Positions 43,867 to 53,444 of a stretch of 64,000 nt of DNA are shown piece by piece. Under the pieces are notes generated by a model. It was not told the origin of the DNA. It saw nothing but the letters and a program-made list of their open reading frames with translations, and did no database searches. Every line of letters begins with the position of its first letter. The first letter of the stretch is position 1. Origin of the DNA: ENR-C20 sp942493145 (GTDB lineage Bacteria > Bacillota > Clostridia > Acetivibrionales > DTU013); contig OW818679.1 in assembly GCA_942493145.1 (NCBI GenBank), positions 62,001 through 126,000 on the forward strand, in the 5' to 3' direction. A program made the translations under genes and the position numbers.

Positions 43867-44754
43867 TTATTGCAGTGTCTCCGCTCCTCCGACTATTTCC
43901 GATATCTCCTGTGTGATTGCCGCCTGCCTTGCCCTGTTGTAGTATAGGTTCAGCGATTGCAGCATTTCATTGGCATTGGAGGTCGCACTATCCATAGCGC
44001 TCATCCTGGCGCTTTGTTCGCTTGTAAAGGCTTCAACAAGGGCTCCGTACATAATGCCCTTAACATATTTGGGGATCAGGACATCAAACACCGCGACTGG
44101 TGAAGGCTCATAATTCATCAACATATCGGCCTTTGGAAGCGGATCGGTATCAAGCCCGATATCCTTTCTGAGAGCTTCAAGATCAAGGGGCAGAACCTTC
44201 ATAAACCGGGGTTCCATCTTGATTGAAGAGACAGCAAGTGTAAACACCAGATATACCTCATCTATTTCACCACTGGCGAACTGCTTGAGCAGTATGTCCG
44301 TCATCTCCATAGCTCTGAATATGCTTGGGTTCTGAACAGGATAATCAAAGTCCTCAAAAAGGTTGTAGTGCTTCCTTCTGAAATAGTTTCTACCCATATG
44401 GCCGGCAACAAAAAGGCGTGGATTATCAAATCTATCCATTTCCTTTTCTGACATTTTAAACAGGTTTATGTTGTAGCCACCTGCAAGGCCCTTATCTCCG
44501 GTCAGTATGACGAAGGCGGATTTCTTTCCGTCCTTGCTTTCCCTTGTATCAAAAAACTTGCTTTCCACATTTTCGCTGTGGAGCAGGATATCGGCAATGG
44601 TTTCCTTTACCTTGTTGAAATAGGGCAGGGTTTGTTCAAGCTGCTGCCTGGCCTTTTTCAACTTTGCGGCAGATATGAGTTTCATGGCCTTTGTGATCTG
44701 CCTGGTTTCTTTTATGCTCTTTATCCTGAGTTTTATTTCGCGCATGCTTGCCAT
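43867..44754 (-). CDS. atpG: ATP synthase F1 gamma subunit
   Basis: 295 residues. The N-terminal helix MASMREIKLRIKSIKETRQI and the C-terminal helix SARMSAMDSATSNANEMLQ are the two strands of the coiled-coil rotor shaft; the central part has GDKGLAGGYN. Length normal. Starts 13 bp after the atpA stop. Confidence 0.97.
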   Translation of the reverse strand: MASMREIKLRIKSIKETRQITKAMKLISAAKLKKARQQLEQTLPYFNKVKETIADILLHSENVESKFFDTRESKDGKKSAFVILTGDKGLAGGYNINLFKMSEKEMDRFDNPRLFVAGHMGRNYFRRKHYNLFEDFDYPVQNPSIFRAMEMTDILLKQFASGEIDEVYLVFTLAVSSIKMEPRFMKVLPLDLEALRKDIGLDTDPLPKADMLMNYEPSPVAVFDVLIPKYVKGIMYGALVEAFTSEQSARMSAMDSATSNANEMLQSLNLYYNRARQAAITQEISEIVGGAETLQ

Positions 44755-44767
44755 AAAGTTTCACCGC

Positions 44768-46276
44768 CTATGCAATCGTTGCAGCAAACTCTTCGAGAGC
44801 CTTCTTCAGCAACTCTTCAGTTTCCGCTTTCAGCTCGCCTGTTTCAAAAATCGAAACAAGTATCTGGGGATATTTATCCTTGATGTATTCAAGGGCTTTC
44901 CGGTTAAATGACTTGACGTCCTTTACCGCTATTTCCATAAGATATTTTCCTGTTGCAATATAAAGAACTATGACCTGATCTTCAACCGGCATAGGCGCGT
45001 AAAGCGGCTGTTTAAGCGTTTCCATAAGCCTTTCGCCCTGTGTCAGCTTGTCCCTGGTTGCCTTGTCAAGATCGGAGCCGAACTGTGCAAATACAGCCAA
45101 CTCCCTGTACTGTGCAAGGTTAACCCTGACAGGACCGGCTATCTTCTTCATTGCCTTTATCTGGGCCGCGCCGCCAACCCTTGAAACCGACAGACCGACG
45201 TTTACAGCCGGGCGCTGGCCTGAAAAGAACAGCTCGGTTTCGAGATATATCTGACCATCGGTGATGGATATGACGTTGGTTGGGATATATGCAGACACGT
45301 CGCCGGCGAGAGTTTCGATTATGGGAAGCGCCGTTATGGAGCCGCCACCGAATTCATCCGACAAACGTGCTGATCTTTCAAGCAGTCTGGAATGAAGGTA
45401 GAATACGTCGCCGGGGTAGGCTTCACGTCCCGGAGGCCTTCTCAGCAGTAGTGACATTGCTCTGTAGGCGACGGCGTGCTTTGAAAGGTCATCATATATT
45501 ATGAGGACATCCTTATGATCGCTGTACATGAATTGTTCGGCCATTGCACAGCCCGCATAGGGTGCTATGTACTGTACGGTGGCCATTTCACTGGCTGTAG
45601 ATGAGACGATAATTGTGTAATCCATTGCGCCGTATTTCTCAAAGGTGCCGTATATCCTTGCAACAGTTGAGGCTTTCTGGCCGATGGCTACATAAATACA
45701 GATGACATCCTTGCCCTTCTGGTTGATTATCGTGTCGACAGCTATTGCAGTCTTTCCTGTACCTCTGTCTCCGATTATCAACTCTCTCTGGCCTCTTCCT
45801 ATGGGAGTCATGGCGTCTATAGCCATAATACCTGTCTGAAGGGGTTTATTGACCGACTTCCTGTCTATTACACCGGGGGCCAGGAATTCGATCGGTCTGA
45901 ATTTGTCGGTCTCGACTGGTCCCTTGCCGTCCAATGGAACTCCAAGTGGATTGACGACCCTTCCTATAAGGGCATCTCCAACAGGGACTTCAACGGTCCT
46001 GCCAGTCTTCCTTACAGAGGTTCCTTCCTTGATTCCGGCATCGCTACCCAGCAAAACACAGCCAACGTTGTCTTCTTCCAGGTTCATAGCCATTCCATAG
46101 ACTCCGTTTTCAAACTCAAGGAGTTCGCCGTACATACATTCCCGGAGACCATAGATTCTGGCGATACCGTCGCCCGATTGCAGAACATAGCCTACATCCT
46201 CGGTCTTGATCTTCACACCATAGCTCTCGATCTGCTGCTTTATAATTGAGCTAATTTCTTCCGATTTCAGATTCAT
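44768..46276 (-). CDS. atpA: ATP synthase F1 alpha subunit
   Basis: 502 residues from ATG 46276; a GTG three codons earlier overlaps the ACGAGGTG ribosome-binding site. P-loop IGDRGTGKTAIAVD (about 168), VYVAIGQKAS-type strand (IYVAIGQKAST), and the arginine finger segment ALSVSRVGGAAQ (here VGLSVSRVGGAAQ). Non-catalytic hexamer partner of beta. About 97 bp separates it from atpH. Confidence 0.98.
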   Translation of the reverse strand: MNLKSEEISSIIKQQIESYGVKIKTEDVGYVLQSGDGIARIYGLRECMYGELLEFENGVYGMAMNLEEDNVGCVLLGSDAGIKEGTSVRKTGRTVEVPVGDALIGRVVNPLGVPLDGKGPVETDKFRPIEFLAPGVIDRKSVNKPLQTGIMAIDAMTPIGRGQRELIIGDRGTGKTAIAVDTIINQKGKDVICIYVAIGQKASTVARIYGTFEKYGAMDYTIIVSSTASEMATVQYIAPYAGCAMAEQFMYSDHKDVLIIYDDLSKHAVAYRAMSLLLRRPPGREAYPGDVFYLHSRLLERSARLSDEFGGGSITALPIIETLAGDVSAYIPTNVISITDGQIYLETELFFSGQRPAVNVGLSVSRVGGAAQIKAMKKIAGPVRVNLAQYRELAVFAQFGSDLDKATRDKLTQGERLMETLKQPLYAPMPVEDQVIVLYIATGKYLMEIAVKDVKSFNRKALEYIKDKYPQILVSIFETGELKAETEELLKKALEEFAATIA

Positions 46277-46382
46277 CTTTTTCACCTCGTATCATAATAC
46301 GCGCATCTATTAAAATATAATCAATACAATCTATCCCGTTAAATGGCACATCATCCGTGTTTCGACTGTTATTACAGCAACA

Positions 46383-46916
46383 TCATCTGGTAAGCAATCC
46401 GCGAAGTGTCTTAAGGCTGCCTGCGACTGAACCGTCTATAAGCTTGTCGCCGATTTTTATCCTTAATCCCCCGAGAAGGCTACTGTCAATGCTGACCGTT
46501 GATTTAACGGAGGTTGCGCCGAACTGTTTTCTGAGTTTCTCCGAAAGGAGATCGAGCTGGGTTTTATCCAGCTGTTCATAAGCTGTAATTTCGATATTGA
46601 GGATATTCCTCTTCTCATCTGCCATAAGTGCGTACTCATTAGCAATACCAGGTAGATTCGACATACTGCCCTTGTCTGCCAAAAGTAACAATAAGTCGAC
46701 TAATTCAACCCTGACACGGCCACCGAATATAGAGGTGACTGCATCTTTTTTCAATGCAATGTCCGTACCCGGATCAAGCAGAAATTCCCTGAAAGATGCT
46801 TCGTCCCGGTATATACGGGACAATGCTGTCAACTCCTGCTGGTAGCCTTCCATGGCATCCTGGGATGATGATATTGAAATCAGTGCTTCAGCGTATCTCT
46901 TTTCTTTTAGAGCCAT
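46383..46916 (-). CDS. atpH: ATP synthase F1 delta subunit
   Basis: 177 residues. N-terminal helical domain (KEKRYAEALISISSSQD), C-terminal end with the family motif VDSSLLGGLRIKIGDKLIDGS (here SIDSSLLGGLRIKIGDKLI). Connects the peripheral stalk to F1. Its ATG overlaps the atpF stop in ATGA. Confidence 0.96.
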   Translation of the reverse strand: MALKEKRYAEALISISSSQDAMEGYQQELTALSRIYRDEASFREFLLDPGTDIALKKDAVTSIFGGRVRVELVDLLLLLADKGSMSNLPGIANEYALMADEKRNILNIEITAYEQLDKTQLDLLSEKLRKQFGATSVKSTVSIDSSLLGGLRIKIGDKLIDGSVAGSLKTLRGLLTR

Positions 46917-47404
46917 CAGGCAACACCCGCCTCATCTATAAACCTGTCTACCATAGCCTTGTTTGCATCAGTATTCATATTGGCTTCTATAACCTTTGAA
47001 GCTGCTGCAAGAGCAATACCGGCCACCTGGCCGCGGAGATCCTTCAGCATTTGCTGACGTTCGCGGACAATTTCTTCACGGGCTTTTTCCAGAAGGGCTT
47101 CTGCTTCCTGTTTTGCTTCACCAACAATGAAATTATGCTGCTTTTCCGCTTTGATCCTTGCTTCTTCAATCAGCCTGTCCGATTCTTCCCTGGCAGCTTT
47201 CAACTGTTCCTCATATTTCTTCTTGAGCTCGGCTGCCTCAACCTTCTGTCTATCTGCAGAATCAATCGCATCCTTGATAGACCGGGTCCTGTTCTCCATG
47301 AATTGTGTCACGGGTTTGAACAGTACTTTGCTCAGTACTATATATAATATGATTAAATTCAATGCCACCTGAATAAACTTAAATACATTTAAGCTCTCCA
47401 GCAT
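46916..47404 (-). CDS. atpF: ATP synthase Fo b subunit
   Basis: 162 residues from ATG 47404, behind AAGGGGTG; the longer frame to 47428 lacks a ribosome-binding site. One N-terminal membrane helix (FKFIQVALNLIILYIVLSKVLF) then a long charged coiled coil (KKKYEEQLKAAREESDRLIEE). Peripheral stalk dimer. The stop overlaps atpH. Confidence 0.95.
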   Translation of the reverse strand: MLESLNVFKFIQVALNLIILYIVLSKVLFKPVTQFMENRTRSIKDAIDSADRQKVEAAELKKKYEEQLKAAREESDRLIEEARIKAEKQHNFIVGEAKQEAEALLEKAREEIVRERQQMLKDLRGQVAGIALAAASKVIEANMNTDANKAMVDRFIDEAGVA

Positions 47405-47578
47405 CCTATTCACCCCTTTAACTTTCACTGTCCGCTGCTCAGGACTATAATGCCCGAAATATATTCAGGCTATAATACCTGAAATACTGGCATGTAGGGG
47501 GAGAAGGTAAATCCCCCTACATATTAATCCACTAGCTGCAATTGTCTGGTACAACAGTATATATACTGAAGTATCTTT

Positions 47579-47815
47579 TTACATCTTACCGATCAGCATT
47601 ACAGCAATGATAAAGCCGAATATTGCTGTTACTTCAGCAAGTGTTGCAAATATTAACGCAACAGACATAATTTTGCCTGAAGCCTCAGGGTTCCTTGAAA
47701 CTCCTTCAGCAACCTTGGAAGATGCGATACCCAAACCGATACCTGCTCCAATAGCTGTTAACATTGCCAAACCGGCGCCTATTGCTATCAATCCACTTAC
47801 ATCCATTTGATTCAC
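47579..47815 (-). CDS. atpE: ATP synthase Fo c subunit
   Basis: 78 residues, two helices with the polar loop EGVSRNPEASGKI. The ion-binding Glu is in helix 2 (FATLAEVTAIFGF). Sodium-type c subunits carry Gln in helix 1 and Ser or Thr right after the Glu. Here helix 1 has GIGLGIA (Leu at the Gln place) and Val follows the Glu, so protons are the likelier ion. GGGGGTG lies upstream of the start. The c-ring rotor subunit; 150 bp before atpF. Confidence 0.96.
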   Translation of the reverse strand: MNQMDVSGLIAIGAGLAMLTAIGAGIGLGIASSKVAEGVSRNPEASGKIMSVALIFATLAEVTAIFGFIIAVMLIGKM

Positions 47816-47819
47816 CCCC

Positions 47820-48578
47820 TTATTCTATGGCTTCTGAAACATAAATCGATGATAAGAACACAAATATATATGCTTGCAATCCTGCATCAAATATATCAAA
47901 AAATGCGCTTGCTATGGGTATTATGGGTTTTACAAAGAACAATCCTTCAAATAGCATTTCGAGAATTATATATCCTGCCAGCATGTTTCCGAAAAGTCGG
48001 AGGGAGAGTGACAGGGTTCTTGTACCGTAATCGAGTATATGGAATGGAAGCATGACCGGAGTAGGGTGTAAAAAGCCCTTCAGCCAGCCACCGAAGCCCT
48101 TGAACCTGATCCCGGCGAAAAGATACAGGAGGACGGACATCATTGCCATTGTTACTGTAACATTAAGATCCTTGGTTGGAGGAGCAATCTCGAAATGGGG
48201 GAGGTGTTCAAAGAACTCAAGACCAGTCATATGGTAGAGCGCTTCACCGGAAGGAAAGAAGTTGAAAAGCGAGGCAATATTGGAGAACACAAGAAAAATC
48301 AGTATGGTACCAAAATATGGTGCAAATGATTTCCAATGATGGCCTACGTTCCCTTTGATAATATTGTTTATTCCTTCAACGATTATTTCAGTTACATTCT
48401 GCTTACCTTGTGGAACAGTTTTCAGGTTTCTTGTGAATATAACAGCCAATATGATGATTATTACAGACACTATCCACATCATGATTATGCTGTCGGAAAC
48501 AGGTATCGTATAACCGAAAAGATTAAAAGAAAAAATATCGTTTGCTGCTAAAAAATCTTTAGATTCCAATATCAACAC
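47820..48578 (-). CDS. atpB: ATP synthase Fo a subunit
   Basis: 252 residues, polytopic. The essential stator Arg is in LSLRLFGNMLAGYIIL, and NVTVTMAMMSV and the final helix (AYIFVFLSSIYVSEAIE) are as in a subunits. It forms the ion half-channels facing the c-ring. Ends 4 bp before the atpE start. Confidence 0.97.
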   Translation of the reverse strand: MLILESKDFLAANDIFSFNLFGYTIPVSDSIIMMWIVSVIIIILAVIFTRNLKTVPQGKQNVTEIIVEGINNIIKGNVGHHWKSFAPYFGTILIFLVFSNIASLFNFFPSGEALYHMTGLEFFEHLPHFEIAPPTKDLNVTVTMAMMSVLLYLFAGIRFKGFGGWLKGFLHPTPVMLPFHILDYGTRTLSLSLRLFGNMLAGYIILEMLFEGLFFVKPIIPIASAFFDIFDAGLQAYIFVFLSSIYVSEAIE

Positions 48579-48582
48579 CCTC

Positions 48583-48987
48583 TTATTCGAAATTGTTGTG
48601 TGTTATCTTTAGTACTTCTGTTATGCTATTTATAAGGAGAACCAGAGGTACCAAAAGGATCCCTGCTGCTATCCCTCCAAAAAACGCCATGCCTGCCTTG
48701 TATGAAAAATACAGTAACGGCAGTAGTATTACCTGATTGATAACAAAAACCATTTGTTTTCCAACTGATGAAAATGATTTTCGGTCTTTTTTGCCGCTAA
48801 TGAAAGGTATCCTGCCAAACATTGAGGCAGTGGTTCCAAAGCGAACTGTGCCGATAATCCCTCCCGCAGTCAATCCAGCCAGTATAGGCCATTTTTGTGT
48901 CATTAAAACAATATCGGCAATTGTCAACAGTAAATAATAAAATATTACCCTTTTAATTACAAAATTAAACAAACTTCGCTCTGCCAA
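48583..48987 (-). CDS. atpI: ATP synthase subunit I (AtpI-like)
   Basis: 134 residues with four hydrophobic segments, the plan of the AtpI/ATP-synt_I family: a helical pair near the N-terminus (FYYLLLTIADIVLM and ILAGLTAGGIIG) and a pair near the end (VINQVILLPLLYFSYKAG, GILLVPLVLLINSI). Probably helps c-ring assembly. TTG start at 48987 with a weak GGTGG upstream. It stands first in the operon, five bases before atpB. Sequence conservation is low in this family, so the call rests partly on position. Confidence 0.8.
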   Translation of the reverse strand: MAERSLFNFVIKRVIFYYLLLTIADIVLMTQKWPILAGLTAGGIIGTVRFGTTASMFGRIPFISGKKDRKSFSSVGKQMVFVINQVILLPLLYFSYKAGMAFFGGIAAGILLVPLVLLINSITEVLKITHNNFE

Positions 48988-49180
48988 ATATTGTTGCCAC
49001 CGCTCTTAATAATTAATTAAAGTTCTGTCCCTCATATGCCGATATTCAAAATGTGAAAAGCGCTTAATTATTCTGTGTTTTAGTTGTTATAACGCTGTGC
49101 ATCGAACAATTAAAATAAATATTACCACAATGATGTACCGCAATCAATACATAGACAGAATTAATTTTTAATAAATTTTC

Positions 49181-49189
49181 TGGTATAAT
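49181..49189 (+). promoter_or_regulatory. Extended -10 promoter of motA
   Basis: TGGTATAAT (49181-49189) is an extended -10 (TGnTATAAT); no good -35 stands 17 bp upstream (TTAATT). It lies 38 bp before the ATG of motA, in the divergent 240-bp gap to atpI, otherwise AT-rich and without a gene. A flagellar sigma-D promoter was not seen. Confidence 0.5.
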
Positions 49190-49227
49190 GATAAGAAAGT
49201 ATAAATGACGACAAAAGGGGTCGAATT

Positions 49228-50058
49228 ATGGATATAGGCGCAATTGTTGGTATAATAGTAGGAGTTGGTGGTATACTGCTGGGGTTCGTTCTTGAAGAAG
49301 GAAATCCGGCATCTCTTATCCATGAAATATCGCCGCTGATCATAGTCTTTGGCGGCACATTAGGCTGTGTTATTCTCAGCTATCCGATATCTGAATTAAA
49401 AAAGATCCCAGGAGGATTAAAAACGGCATTTACATTAACAAAGAATGATCCGGTAGCCATAATCAACAAGCTGGCGGAACTCTCTGAAAAGGCCAGAAAA
49501 GACGGCTTGCTGAGCCTCGAGCAGGATGCCCAGAGTAATGACAATGAATTGATAAAAAAGGGTCTGGCTCTGGTTGTTGATGGAATTGAAACTGAAGTCA
49601 TTAAAGATATTCTTATAAGGGAAACAGAACTCCGCGAGAGTATAAAGGAATCCGTTGCGAAGATTTTTGAGGCTGCCGGAGGCTTTGGCCCGACTATGGG
49701 TGTTCTTGGAACCGTTATGGGAATGGTACAGGTTTTGAGTACAATGAATGAAGACCCGGGCGGATTGGGAGCAAAAATCGCAGTTGCTTTTCTTGCCACC
49801 TTTTTTGGTGTCGGTGCGGCAAATCTTTTGTTCTTACCGATTGCAACCAGGATAAAGTCTAAGGCGGAATCAGATACAATGATAAACGATCTCATTATTG
49901 AAGGCCTTTTATCCATACAGGCTGGTGAAAATCCTAGAATCATTAAGGAAAAACTAAATCTTTCACTTCTTGAGGAGCTTAACGGCAAGGGTGGGAAAAG
50001 ACGGAAGACAAGGCCGAAGCGGAGGGATAGTCATTGGCCAAAAAAGAAAAAGTTGTAA
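49228..50058 (+). CDS. motA: Flagellar motor stator protein MotA
   Basis: 276 residues with four helices: MDIGAIVGIIVGVGGILLGF, PLIIVFGGTLGCVILS, and the pair AAGGFGPTMGVLGTVMGM and IAVAFLATFFGVGAANLLFLP around the cytoplasmic loop containing RETELRESIKE. The Pro residues that gate torque generation are in GPTMGVLGT. AAAAGGGG before the ATG. The stop overlaps motB by 25 bp. The stator couples ion flow to rotation; MotA forms a pentamer around a MotB dimer. Confidence 0.95.
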   Translation: MDIGAIVGIIVGVGGILLGFVLEEGNPASLIHEISPLIIVFGGTLGCVILSYPISELKKIPGGLKTAFTLTKNDPVAIINKLAELSEKARKDGLLSLEQDAQSNDNELIKKGLALVVDGIETEVIKDILIRETELRESIKESVAKIFEAAGGFGPTMGVLGTVMGMVQVLSTMNEDPGGLGAKIAVAFLATFFGVGAANLLFLPIATRIKSKAESDTMINDLIIEGLLSIQAGENPRIIKEKLNLSLLEELNGKGGKRRKTRPKRRDSHWPKKKKL

Positions 50059-50879
50059 AGGATACCGCGGAGCGATGGCTCCTTACATATGCTGACCTGA
50101 TGAATCTCCTGCTCGTACTCTTCATCCTTCTTTACGCGCTCAGTAAAATTGATGTTGAAAGGTATCAGACGGTTGCTGCATCTCTCAGGGCGGCTTTTGG
50201 TGATGCTACTTCGACACAGATGATCGGAGAGGGCGGAGCGGCCGCTTCACTTATTGCACTGCAGGCGGATGCTCCTGCATCGGTAGTGCCTGCAAGACTT
50301 GAACAGCAGCAGATGGAGGAGATCCAGGAGAATATCGAGGAAATTATAGAAAAACAGGGCTTGACCGGAGAAGTGGAGGTGTCGATGCAGGAAAGAGGCA
50401 TTGTCATATCCATAAGCGAAAAGGTCCTGTTCCGAAGCGGCAGTGCCGATATGGAGACGGATTTTGTCGGAATCATTGAAAAAATCGGGGGAGTGTTGCT
50501 TCAGATTCCAGGCAAACAGATCAGGGTTGAAGGACATACGGATACCGACCCCATAAGCAATTCCCGGTTTCCTGATAATCAGGAGCTTTCGACGGCCAGA
50601 GCAAATAGTGTGGTCCGAATACTCATAAAGAATGTCGGGATCGATCCACTTATCCTTTCGTCTACGGGCTATGGCGAATGGCGGCCGGTAGCACCAAATG
50701 ATACACTTGAGAACAAGGCAAAGAACAGGAGGGTGGATATCGCCATCCTGAAGGACATATATGAAACTTCAGAGTCCGGAGTAACGAGCGAGGCAGAAAA
50801 CACAGAAACGACAACAACTTCAGAAGCAGCCGCTGAAACAACCGATGCGGTACATACAGCCACCGAAGTGACACATTGA
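50034..50879 (+). CDS. motB: Flagellar motor stator protein MotB
   Basis: 281 residues. One N-terminal helix contains the ion-carrying Asp in RWLLTYADLMNLLLVLFILLYA (here TYADLMNLLL). The OmpA-like peptidoglycan-binding domain has VEGHTDTDPISNSRFPDN and ELSTARANSVVRILI. The last 25 residues are Thr/Glu/Ala rich. TTG start at 50034 with GGAGGG before it. The terminator at 50921-50948 ends the operon. There are no other flagellar genes in the window. Confidence 0.95.
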   Translation: MAKKEKVVKDTAERWLLTYADLMNLLLVLFILLYALSKIDVERYQTVAASLRAAFGDATSTQMIGEGGAAASLIALQADAPASVVPARLEQQQMEEIQENIEEIIEKQGLTGEVEVSMQERGIVISISEKVLFRSGSADMETDFVGIIEKIGGVLLQIPGKQIRVEGHTDTDPISNSRFPDNQELSTARANSVVRILIKNVGIDPLILSSTGYGEWRPVAPNDTLENKAKNRRVDIAILKDIYETSESGVTSEAENTETTTTSEAAAETTDAVHTATEVTH

Positions 50880-50920
50880 TGTAAGCAAACTCACCTCATA
50901 ATTAAAGGGTTTTTTATACC

Positions 50921-50948
50921 GGCGGGATTATATCCCGCCTTTCTTTTT
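50921..50948 (+). terminator. Terminator of motAB
   Basis: GGCGGGA (50921-50927) and TCCCGCC (50933-50939) enclose a 5-base loop, followed by TTTCTTTTT. The wecB gene converges from the other strand and ends just beyond. Confidence 0.85.
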
Positions 50949-50954
50949 GCACTT

Positions 50955-52109
50955 TTAGGAGGACTGGAATTCAACAGGCTTTTCTTTGCTTATGCCAAAC
51001 TCATAGAGCAAGGCTTCAGCTATTCGTTTTGATGCAAAGCCATCTCCGTAAGGGTTTACAGCCTTTGCCATCTTTGAATACTCCAGAGGTTCATTCAGCA
51101 ATAGGTTGGCGTGAGATAGGATATTGTCATAATCTGTACCGGCAAGTATGACAGTGCCTGCCTCAACAGCTTCTGGCCGTTCAGTCTCATTCCTGAGCAC
51201 CAGGACAGGTTTGCCCAATGAAGGGGCTTCCTCCTGGAGTCCGCCCGAGTCGGTCATTATAAGGTGCGAACGGGCTTGCAGGTTATGCATGTCCTGTACA
51301 TCAAGAGGGTCGATAAGACGGATGTTATTTACTGAGCCAAGGATTCCGTAAGCGGTTTCCCTGACCGCAGGGTTAAGATGTACGGCGTATATTATTTCTA
51401 CGCCGGAATGGTTTTCAGCTATGGTTTTCAATGCCCTGCATATGTTGGAAAGAGGTTCGCCAAGATTTTCCCGTCTGTGGGCGGTTACAGTGATGATGCG
51501 CTTATTACTGAAATCCACCTGTTTGAGCGTTTCGTCCTGAAAGACATAGCCTTCTGAAACTGTTGTTTTCAGAGCGTCGATAACAGTATTTCCGGTGATA
51601 TATATTTTTTCAGGGGTTACATTTTCATTGAGCAGGTTCTGCTTGTTTGTACGAGTAGGGGCAAAATGAAGATCGGCAAGGGCCCCGGTAAGCTTCCTGT
51701 TCATTTCTTCAGGGTAGGGAAAATACTTGTCAAAGGTCCTGAGACCGGCTTCTACATGGCCTACGGATATTTTTTTATAAAAGGCAGCAAGAGAAGCTAC
51801 AAAACATGTGGAAGTATCGCCATGGACAAGGACTATTTGGGGTTTTTCCTTCTCAAATACTTCTCCAAGCCCCTCAAGGGCTTTGATCGTAATCTGTTCA
51901 AGGGTCTGCCTGTCCTGCATTATGTTGAGGTCGTAGTCGGGGGAGATACTAAAAATATCGAGGACCTGGTCCAGCATCTGCCTGTGTTGCGCTGTGACAC
52001 AAACCATTGATTCGATCTGGGGATATTTTTGGAGCTCCTTGACAAGCGGTGCCATTTTTACGGCATCGGGCCTTGTACCGAAGACGGTCATGACTTTCAA
52101 AGCGTTCAT
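50955..52109 (-). CDS. wecB: UDP-N-acetylglucosamine 2-epimerase
   Basis: 384 residues. KVMTVFGTRPDAVKMAPLVKEL is the conserved first motif; GDTSTCFVASLAAF, VGHVEAGLRTFDKYFPYPEE and TDSGGLQEEAPSLGKPVLVLR are active-site and UDP-binding segments. Interconverts UDP-GlcNAc and UDP-ManNAc, precursor of wall teichoic acid linkage units or secondary wall polymers that hold SLH proteins. Its ATG overlaps the upstream transferase stop (ATGA), which couples the two. Confidence 0.95.
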   Translation of the reverse strand: MNALKVMTVFGTRPDAVKMAPLVKELQKYPQIESMVCVTAQHRQMLDQVLDIFSISPDYDLNIMQDRQTLEQITIKALEGLGEVFEKEKPQIVLVHGDTSTCFVASLAAFYKKISVGHVEAGLRTFDKYFPYPEEMNRKLTGALADLHFAPTRTNKQNLLNENVTPEKIYITGNTVIDALKTTVSEGYVFQDETLKQVDFSNKRIITVTAHRRENLGEPLSNICRALKTIAENHSGVEIIYAVHLNPAVRETAYGILGSVNNIRLIDPLDVQDMHNLQARSHLIMTDSGGLQEEAPSLGKPVLVLRNETERPEAVEAGTVILAGTDYDNILSHANLLLNEPLEYSKMAKAVNPYGDGFASKRIAEALLYEFGISKEKPVEFQSS

Positions 52110-53416
52110 TTAATAGTTCCTTCCGTTCCTTTTGTGCGTTCACTGGGTTCCTTGGCGGGCAAAACCCCCTTGATGCTAATGGCATCCTTAATTGGCAGTA
52201 CATCCTGAATTGGCAGTGTTTCCACAATTGGCAGAGCATCGCGTATGACAAATTCAGCCTGGACGCCCTTGTCGACTTCCTTTAAATCATCTGAATCTGC
52301 ATTCTCTAAATCATCTCCATCAGCATCCTCTTCATGGCTGGATTCAAGGCTGACTTCATTCATAAATTTAGCGCCGCCTATTATGAATACCGAGACAGCA
52401 ACCAGAAGGATTATGGCACTCAAAGCGCCCCTGTCTGCAAGGACTATGGCACACAAACCAAGCGCAGCACTACAGATATACATGACAACAACTGATTGCT
52501 TGTGGCTCAGGCCCATGTCGATGAGCCTGTGGTGCAGATGGCCTCTGTCGGCTTCCATAAAAGATTTTCCGCTGAAAAACCTCCTCATGAAGGCAAAGAC
52601 TGTATCAAACAGCGGCAGACCGAGTACAAGCAGGGGAATCGCTATAGAAATTGCAGTGTATGATTTAAGGGTTCCCTGAATCGATATGACGCCGAGAGTG
52701 AACCCGAGAAAAGCTGCGCCCGTCTCGCCCATGAATATCTTCGCAGGATTAAAGTTGTAGGGCAGGAAGCCCAGAGTCGAACCTGCAATGGCAACTGTGA
52801 TAATGGCAGTATATACCGTAACTGTAGGATCGGGGTTTATGACCAGTATCGTTACAAAGAAAAGTGAAAGAGCCGATATAGAGGACACACCGGCGGCAAG
52901 CCCGTCAAGACCGTCAATAAGGTTGATCGCATTGGTTATTCCGACGATCCACAATATCGTAAGGGGATAAGAAATAAACACGGGGAGATCTGTGTAAGTC
53001 GTGACGCTGAAGGGATTGCTAACCCTGGTTACTATAGAACCAGATATCAGTACTGTTGTTATTGCCGCAGCAAGCTGTAAACCGAGCTTGGCTTTGGCGT
53101 TAAGGGTATACATATCGTCAAGGACGCCCATGATTGTTATGATTACTACTCCTGCAAGCAAACCGATGAGGTCTTTGCTTCTTTCTGGTGTAAAAATACC
53201 ATAGGAGGTCAGCAGATTGAAAATGATAGTTACGGCAAAACCGGTTATTATAGCTGCTCCACCCATCAATGCGATGGGCTTTTTGTGCATCCTCCGGTTG
53301 TCTTTCGGCACATCAACCGCACCTACCCTGAAAGCGAGCTTCCTGGCGATGGGTGTAGCTGAAAAAGCTACTATAAAAGCCAACACAAAGGTTATTAAGT
53401 ATTCATACATATACAA
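52106..53416 (-). CDS. WecA/TagO-like UDP-GlcNAc:undecaprenyl-phosphate GlcNAc-1-P transferase
   Basis: 436 residues, eleven helices. Conserved Asp pairs are in LDDMYTLNAKAKLG and NLIDGLDGLAAG, and the His motif is EADRGHLHHRLIDMG. This is the first, membrane step of linkage-unit or wall-polymer synthesis. The tail (365-436) is acidic then repetitive (LPIxxxLPI units, from short repeats around 52160-52240), unusual for the family. The TTG start at 53416 is spaced from AGGTG; ATG 53410 is possible. It sits next to the epimerase, with which it probably makes surface polymer. Confidence 0.9.
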   Translation of the reverse strand: MYMYEYLITFVLAFIVAFSATPIARKLAFRVGAVDVPKDNRRMHKKPIALMGGAAIITGFAVTIIFNLLTSYGIFTPERSKDLIGLLAGVVIITIMGVLDDMYTLNAKAKLGLQLAAAITTVLISGSIVTRVSNPFSVTTYTDLPVFISYPLTILWIVGITNAINLIDGLDGLAAGVSSISALSLFFVTILVINPDPTVTVYTAIITVAIAGSTLGFLPYNFNPAKIFMGETGAAFLGFTLGVISIQGTLKSYTAISIAIPLLVLGLPLFDTVFAFMRRFFSGKSFMEADRGHLHHRLIDMGLSHKQSVVVMYICSAALGLCAIVLADRGALSAIILLVAVSVFIIGGAKFMNEVSLESSHEEDADGDDLENADSDDLKEVDKGVQAEFVIRDALPIVETLPIQDVLPIKDAISIKGVLPAKEPSERTKGTEGTIK

Positions 53417-53444
53417 ACTGCCAACACCTTCTCCAAGTAATAAA

